Assembly: GCF_002407205.1 (NCBI RefSeq)
Contig: NZ_CP023548.1
Coordinates: 1,884,501 to 1,948,500, forward strand
Direction: 5' to 3'
Source of the DNA: Rhodobacter sp. CZR27
Lineage (GTDB): Bacteria > Pseudomonadota > Alphaproteobacteria > Rhodobacterales > Rhodobacteraceae
DNA: 64,000 bases
Shown: piece after piece, positions 59,766-64,000 of the stretch
Layout of the letters: each line of letters begins with the position of its first letter
Position numbering within the stretch: position 1 is the stretch's first letter
Notes under the pieces: model-generated
The model's input: only the letters and a program-made list of their open reading frames with translations
Told to the model about the DNA's origin: nothing
The model's database searches: none
Position numbers and translations under genes: made by a program

Positions 59766-61157
59766 ATGACCTTCGCCCAACCCCTCGCCCGCCGCTGGCA
59801 GCACTTCTCCCTCGCCGCGCGCTTCGGCCTGGCGGGGGGCGTCGTGCTGGCGGTGGCATCGCTTCTGGTCGGCCTCTTCGTCACGTCACGCATCGAGGAC
59901 AGCGTGGTCCGGAACACGGCGACGGCGACCGCGCTCTACATGGAAAGCTTCATCTCTCCGATCAGCCAGCAGCTGGCCGGCAGCGAGCAGCTCTCGGACA
60001 ACGCCCGGCGCGCACTGGAAGAGATCTTCACCAACACGCCGCTCGGCCAGCGCGTCGTGTCCTACAAGATCTGGAAGCCCGGCGGGCGGGTGGTCGAAGC
60101 CTCGGACAAGACATTGATCGGCCGCAGCTTCCCCGCGTCGGAAGGGTTGCGCGGCGCCTGGGCCGGCAAGATCTCGGCCGAGTTCGAGCGGCTCGGCGAT
60201 GTCGAGGACAGGGCCGAGGCCGCGATGGGCCTGCCGCTGCTCGAGATCTACAGCCCGATCCGCGAAGTCTGGTCGGGCGATATCATCGCGGTCGCCGAGT
60301 TCTACGAGATCAACCGGCAACTGGCCGACGATCTCGCCTCTGCGCGGCGCTCGGCCTGGCTGACGGTCGGTCTGGTCGGCACCAGCCTTGGGGCGGCGCT
60401 CTATCTCATCGTGCTGGGCGGCAGCCGCACGATCGAGGCGCAACGGCGCGACCTCGATGCCCGGCTCGAGGAGCTGCGCGGGCTGTCCAGTCACAACCGC
60501 GACCTGCGGTTGCGCATCGAGGAGGCGGCGGCGCGGGCCACGGCCACGGCGGAACATGCCCTGCGCCGCATCGGGGCCGACCTGCACGACGGGCCGGCGC
60601 AGTATCTTGCCTTTGCCGCGCTCCGGCTTGACGACCTGCGTGATGCCCAGGCCGACGAGGCCGCCCGGCGCGAGCTGGAAAGCGTGCGGGACGCGCTGGC
60701 GATGGCGATGGCGGAGGTTCGGGGGATCTCGCGTGGACTGACGCTGCCCGATATCGCGGACAAGCCCCCGGACGAGGTGGCCCGCATGGCGATCGCCGCG
60801 CATCGCGACCGGACAGGCGAGACCGTCGCCGAGCAACTCGAGAGCGTCCCGACCGCGGGCATCACGCCCGCCACCCGGATCTGCATCTACCGCTTCGTGC
60901 AGGAAGGGCTGAACAATGCAAGCCGCCACGCCGGCGGCGCCGGCCTTCGCGTCTCGCTCACCGGCCACGACGACAGCATCGAGTTGCGCGTGGCGGATGG
61001 CGGCAGCGGCTTTGGCGAGGGCGGACCGGGCTTCGGCCTCGGCCTGACCGGCCTGCGGGATCGCATCGAAAGCCTCGGCGGCTGCTTCGAGGCGGGACAT
61101 TCTGCAACGGGTGGTGCCGAGATCGGCATGACCCTCCGGACCGGGGGAGAGAGATGA
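59766..61157 (+). CDS. NarX-type sensor histidine kinase
   Basis: The 463-residue kinase has a membrane segment near residues 19-40, a periplasmic sensor of about 160 residues, a second segment (LTVGLVGTSLGAALYLIVLG), a coiled coil, and a HisKA_3 domain with GADLHDGPAQYLAFAALRLD. The phospho-acceptor His is the first residue of HDGPAQ. The ATPase domain has FVQEGLNNASRHAG and GFGLGLTGLRDR. It overlaps the response regulator gene by ATGA. Confidence 0.93.
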   Translation: MTFAQPLARRWQHFSLAARFGLAGGVVLAVASLLVGLFVTSRIEDSVVRNTATATALYMESFISPISQQLAGSEQLSDNARRALEEIFTNTPLGQRVVSYKIWKPGGRVVEASDKTLIGRSFPASEGLRGAWAGKISAEFERLGDVEDRAEAAMGLPLLEIYSPIREVWSGDIIAVAEFYEINRQLADDLASARRSAWLTVGLVGTSLGAALYLIVLGGSRTIEAQRRDLDARLEELRGLSSHNRDLRLRIEEAAARATATAEHALRRIGADLHDGPAQYLAFAALRLDDLRDAQADEAARRELESVRDALAMAMAEVRGISRGLTLPDIADKPPDEVARMAIAAHRDRTGETVAEQLESVPTAGITPATRICIYRFVQEGLNNASRHAGGAGLRVSLTGHDDSIELRVADGGSGFGEGGPGFGLGLTGLRDRIESLGGCFEAGHSATGGAEIGMTLRTGGER

Positions 61158-61798
61158 CACGAAAGCGCGTCGTGCTGGCCGATGATCACCCGCTGTTCCG
61201 CGCGGGCGTCGCGCGAACGCTGCAGGAAAGCGCGAGCTTCGAGGTCGTGGGCGAGGCGGCGTCGGGTCGCGAGGCGGTGGAGCTTGCCGAACGGCTCGCG
61301 CCCGATCTGGTGGTGCTGGACCTGTCCATGCCGGACGGCGGCATGATGGCGCTGCGCGAGATCGCGGCGCACCGGCCCGCGCCGCTGATCGCGATGCTCA
61401 CGGTGTCGGAGGACGACGACCGGGTGATCGAGGCGCTTGCGGCCGGGGCTTCGGGCTACCTGCTCAAGGGCATCGGCTCGCGCGAGCTGGTCTCGGTTCT
61501 CGAGGATCTGGTGGCGGGGCGGACCTATGTGGCGCCCTCGCTCGCCGCCAAGGTGCTGACGCGGCTGAAGTCGCCGCGGGCGCAGGGGGCGGCCGCACCC
61601 ATCGACCAGCTCACGGCGCGGGAGGAGGAGATCCTGCGGCTCGTGGCCGAGGGCCGCAGCAACAAGGAGGTCGCGCTGGCGCTCGACCTCCAGGAAAAGA
61701 CGGTGAAGCACTACATGACGGCGATCCTGCAGAAGCTGCAGGTCAGGAACCGCACCGAGGCCGCGCTGATGGCGCACCGGCACTGGGGCGGTTCCTGA
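61154..61798 (+). CDS. NarL/LuxR-family response regulator
   Basis: The 214-residue regulator has a receiver with LADDHPLFRAGVARTL and the phosphorylated Asp in VVLDLSMPD, and a LuxR-type HTH at the end (TAREEEILRLVAEGRSNKEV, then ALALDLQEKTVKHYM). It is the partner of the adjacent NarX-type kinase. Targets are unknown; the convergent repeat protein ends 7 bp downstream. Confidence 0.94.
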   Translation: MTRKRVVLADDHPLFRAGVARTLQESASFEVVGEAASGREAVELAERLAPDLVVLDLSMPDGGMMALREIAAHRPAPLIAMLTVSEDDDRVIEALAAGASGYLLKGIGSRELVSVLEDLVAGRTYVAPSLAAKVLTRLKSPRAQGAAAPIDQLTAREEEILRLVAEGRSNKEVALALDLQEKTVKHYMTAILQKLQVRNRTEAALMAHRHWGGS

Positions 61799-61804
61799 GT
61801 CCGT

Positions 61805-62653
61805 TCAGTTCATGGCGCTCATCAGCCGCTTGCGATCCGCCCGCCGCGCCGGCCGCTCGATGACGGTGCGGTTCAGGTCGTCCTTGAGTTCGTAGCGACC
61901 GTTCTCGATCTCCTCCCTCCAGCCGTCGGTATAGGTGACCTCGATGTTGGCGCCGCTGACCTCGAGTTTTGCGACGACACCGCCGCCGCCGGTGCCCCGC
62001 CGGACAGGAGCTGCCTGCGGTTTGCGTGCCGAGGCGGGCGTGAGCCCCTGCCGCGCCTGCGCCAGAAGCTCGAGGTCGGCCGCCGTGGCCGGACGCTCGA
62101 CGATGGTGCGGCCGGCCGGGTTCTTCATTTCGAAGCGGCCGTTCTCGATCTCGATCCGCGAGCCATCCGGAAGCGTCGCCTCGTGGGCGTCATCATCCGA
62201 GCGCGGACCCCGGGCATTGTCGTCGTCCGAATCCGACCCTCCTCGGCCCCTCGAGCCCCCGTGATCATCGTCATGATCATCGTCGTCCCCGCCATGCCCG
62301 GAGCCACCATGATCGTCGTCACGATCATCGTCATCCCCGCCATGCCCGGAGCCACCATGATCGTCGCCACGATCATCGTCATCCCCGCCATGCCCGGAGC
62401 CACCATGATCGTCGCCACGATCATCGTCATCCCCGCCACGCCCGGAGCCACCGTGGTCGTCACCACGATCATCGTCATCCCCGCCGCGCCCGGAACCGTC
62501 CCGGTCGTCTCCGTCCTTCGCAAGGGCGACGGCAGCTTTTACCGAGACAAGCCCGAGACCGGCATCCAAGCTGACACTCCACGGCGCGAGTGCCATCACG
62601 CCCGCGAGCGCCATTGTTGCCGTCGTCGTCCTGAGCAGGTTGGCCTTCCTCAT
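61805..62653 (-). CDS. Secreted Asp/Gly tandem-repeat protein with a duplicated C-terminal module
   Basis: The 282-residue protein starts with a signal-peptide-like segment (residues 1-45). Residues 57-136 are five 16-residue repeats of GGDDDDRGDDHGGSG(R/H), very acidic and histidine-bearing, so they could bind calcium or other metals. The C-terminus has two copies of one module: IEIENGRFEMKNPAGRTIVE (about 167) and EEIENGRYELKDDLNRTVIE (about 247), each followed by RPA and a charged helix. I recognise no family. ATG 62653 follows AGGAG; an upstream in-frame ATG is not supported. Confidence 0.75.
   Translation of the reverse strand: MRKANLLRTTTATMALAGVMALAPWSVSLDAGLGLVSVKAAVALAKDGDDRDGSGRGGDDDDRGDDHGGSGRGGDDDDRGDDHGGSGHGGDDDDRGDDHGGSGHGGDDDDRDDDHGGSGHGGDDDDHDDDHGGSRGRGGSDSDDDNARGPRSDDDAHEATLPDGSRIEIENGRFEMKNPAGRTIVERPATAADLELLAQARQGLTPASARKPQAAPVRRGTGGGGVVAKLEVSGANIEVTYTDGWREEIENGRYELKDDLNRTVIERPARRADRKRLMSAMN
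62246..62485 (-). repeat. Five tandem 48-bp repeats inside the Asp/Gly protein gene
   Basis: The unit encodes GGDDDDRGDDHGGSG plus R or H, with small differences between copies. The high identity at the DNA level suggests recent expansion and makes the tract prone to length changes between strains. Confidence 0.9.
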
Positions 62654-62718
62654 GATCGATCTCCTGTTTTGGCTGATGCTTCCATGAGGTCTACCAAAGC
62701 GGGAATCCGTCCTTGAAG

Positions 62719-62738
62719 AACCGGACGAAAGTCCGGTT
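62719..62738. other. Perfect 8-bp hairpin with GAAA loop
   Basis: AACCGGAC-GAAA-GTCCGGTT lies 66 bases upstream of the Asp/Gly gene start and about 170 bases downstream of the TPR-like gene, both minus strand. It could be an attenuator-type leader hairpin or a terminator of the TPR-like gene. On the minus strand it is followed by CTTC only. Confidence 0.45.
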
Positions 62739-62909
62739 CGCCTCCCGAAGAGGTCCGATGAAAATGAAATCCGGGCCCGTCCGGGCACCACGGCGCCCGC
62801 CCGTGAACATCCTGAGTCGCCCGCGAGGCTCTGCTTTCGGCTTTGCGGTCCTAGGGATGAAGGCCTGCCTCCAAGCAGCGGGTCCATGTTTGCGATCCGC
62901 TTCGCAGGG

Positions 62910-63506
62910 TCATGCTTCGCCCTCGTCCTCCGTTGCCGGCGCCCGCGCGGCGGCTTGGAGGCGGCTGGCGCCGAACCGGTCGGTGGGATCAAGCTCGACA
63001 GCCTTGGTCAGATAGAGCGTCCCGAGGTCGAGGCGGCCGAGGCGCATGTGGCAGTAGGCGAGCGCGATGAGAGCCTGGAGATAGAGACCCGGCGCCGTCT
63101 CGGCCTCGTGGAAGTCTGCGTCCCCGGAGCAGACGGCGGTCCAGTCGGCGGCGACGTTCAGCCGTCGCGCGGCCATGCCGAGGATCGCCTCGGCATGCGG
63201 GAGCGCTTGCGCGAACCGGTGGGTGTAGAAGTGGAAGCGGTAGGCCGCCAGCCGCACGTCGAGGTCATGGGGAGCCGCGGCCAGCGCCGCCTCCACCGCG
63301 CGCGCGGTGCCCTCCGGGTCGCTGCGAGCGCCTGGCGCGTGGGCGAGCCACTCGAATGCATCCCGTACCGTGTCCTCGAGGGCCATGCCGATCCCGTCGT
63401 TGGCGCTTCCAGGGGCAGTCTGGTCCGTCGGGGCGGAGGTTGCAACGCCGGCCGCGCAATGCGGGGTGCCGGGGCACCTGCGGGACGGGCCGTTGCCGCC
63501 GTTCAT
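62910..63506 (-). CDS. TPR-like protein
   Basis: The 198-residue product has helical repeats of the tetratricopeptide type in its second half: YRFHFYTHRFAQALPHAEAI, then LIALAYCHMRLGRLDLGTLY and LTKAVELDPTDRFGASRLQA. The first 40 residues (with CPGTPHCAAG) are less convincing, so a later start at ATG 63386 (MALEDTVRDAFEWLA) is equally likely; neither has a strong ribosome site. TPR proteins usually bind partner proteins; no partner is evident here. Confidence 0.6.
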   Translation of the reverse strand: MNGGNGPSRRCPGTPHCAAGVATSAPTDQTAPGSANDGIGMALEDTVRDAFEWLAHAPGARSDPEGTARAVEAALAAAPHDLDVRLAAYRFHFYTHRFAQALPHAEAILGMAARRLNVAADWTAVCSGDADFHEAETAPGLYLQALIALAYCHMRLGRLDLGTLYLTKAVELDPTDRFGASRLQAAARAPATEDEGEA

Positions 63507-63665
63507 GGCAGCCCGTCGGGGAGTCCGTTCGAGGCGCGGGCGTGCGTCGCCAGCGCACGGGCCGTCGCCCCTGATTTGACCCCAACCCGGGGACGCCTCC
63601 CTCTCCGGCAACCGGGAGGGAGAAGGTCATGACGAGGATCATCCGCGGGGGCGGCCGCTGCGGCG

Positions 63666-63917
63666 GTGGGCGATCCGATTAACGTCATGCGAAAGGGCGA
63701 CCGCGGGCTGATCCTTGATGAGAAAGGGCGGACGCTTGGCCGGACGGCGGGGGCGTGCGCGCCGACAAGCCGTACTGCGGTTCTGCGGGGAGAGATCGTG
63801 GCGATCCTTCGATGGCGCAGGGATGACGGAGATGAGGCTATTCGCCACCTGATCCGTCGAGACGAGTGGGAGGTCGTGCTGCCTGAATTCGGTGAATTCA
63901 GTGGAAGGGAGAGCTGA
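63666..63917 (+). CDS. Possible small unknown protein
   Basis: An 83-residue ORF (ending DEWEVVLPEFGEFSGRES) with a charged C-terminal half and no known domain. Internal Met at 63687 is an alternative start. Neither strand shows a better gene between 63507 and 64000, so this is a low-confidence call at the window end. Confidence 0.25.
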   Translation: MGDPINVMRKGDRGLILDEKGRTLGRTAGACAPTSRTAVLRGEIVAILRWRRDDGDEAIRHLIRRDEWEVVLPEFGEFSGRES

Positions 63918-64000
63918 GTTTCGCGAGCATCGGCATCGGGAACGGGCGACGAAATTGCTTTGCCGCGATCCGCCGGAATGGCAGCGACGCACTCATATCG

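Noticed and set aside
62246..62485. CRISPR-like repeat array
   Set aside because: The 48-bp units are contiguous without spacers, in frame, and encode an acidic repeat protein. No cas genes are near.

Overview
The window comes from a high-GC alphaproteobacterium of the Rhodobacteraceae. The best fit is a Rhodobacter/Cereibacter sphaeroides-like organism. This rests on the accB-accC, aat, DUF2155, MlaD-like and NDUFA12-like gene run, and on btaA-btaB for betaine lipid, a pathway first worked out in R. sphaeroides. Species identity is an inference; no database was searched.

Layout. 1-11,000 is core genome: an animal-type haem peroxidase cut by the window edge, a preT-dedA-preA pyrimidine-reduction cluster, accBC, aat, a DUF2155/mlaD/NDUFA12-like operon, and clpP and clpX. 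11,100-18,300 holds a ynjF homologue divergent from a ynjBCD-type ABC importer, a CAP-domain lipoprotein, an EnvZ-type kinase and a metallo-beta-lactamase-fold hydrolase. At 18,357 is an intact tRNA-Asn(GUU).

18,385-32,949 is an integrated element bounded by a 49-bp duplication of the tRNA-Asn 3' end, with one mismatch. It encodes a tyrosine integrase, an AlpA-like regulator, a primase-polymerase and a RepA-like ATPase. It also has a full capsid and packaging module: portal, protease-capsid polyprotein, head-tail connector, HNH, TerS and TerL. I see no tail, tape-measure, baseplate or lysis gene. That content, in 14.5 kb, is what is expected of a capsid-forming phage satellite (cf-PICI-like) rather than a whole prophage, and it is the most interesting system in the window. 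It also carries a MazF/PemK-type toxin with an XRE antitoxin, a possible small RNA, a phased TGTTCC/GGAACA repeat cluster upstream of the DNA-binding gene, and GGGGAACA repeats near both attachment sites. A broken second recombinase just past attR suggests that the tRNA is a repeated integration site.

35,000-64,000 returns to chromosomal or accessory genes. These are btaAB, a divergent pyruvate-kinase-like protein, a monohaem cytochrome, a PhoX-type phosphatase, a YbaY-like protein, a secreted serralysin-like RTX protease and a fumarylacetoacetate-hydrolase-family enzyme. Next comes the complete kdpFABCDE potassium-uptake operon, with an extra small membrane ORF and KdpE-box-like sites. Then come an ArsR-SRPBCC-SRPBCC cassette, a quinone-detoxification-like pair (MhqD-like and MhqO-like) with a divergent LysR regulator, a NarX/NarL-type two-component pair, an unusual Asp/Gly tandem-repeat secreted protein and a TPR-like protein. 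Most multigene units use ATGA or TGATG stop-start overlaps, so translational coupling is common.
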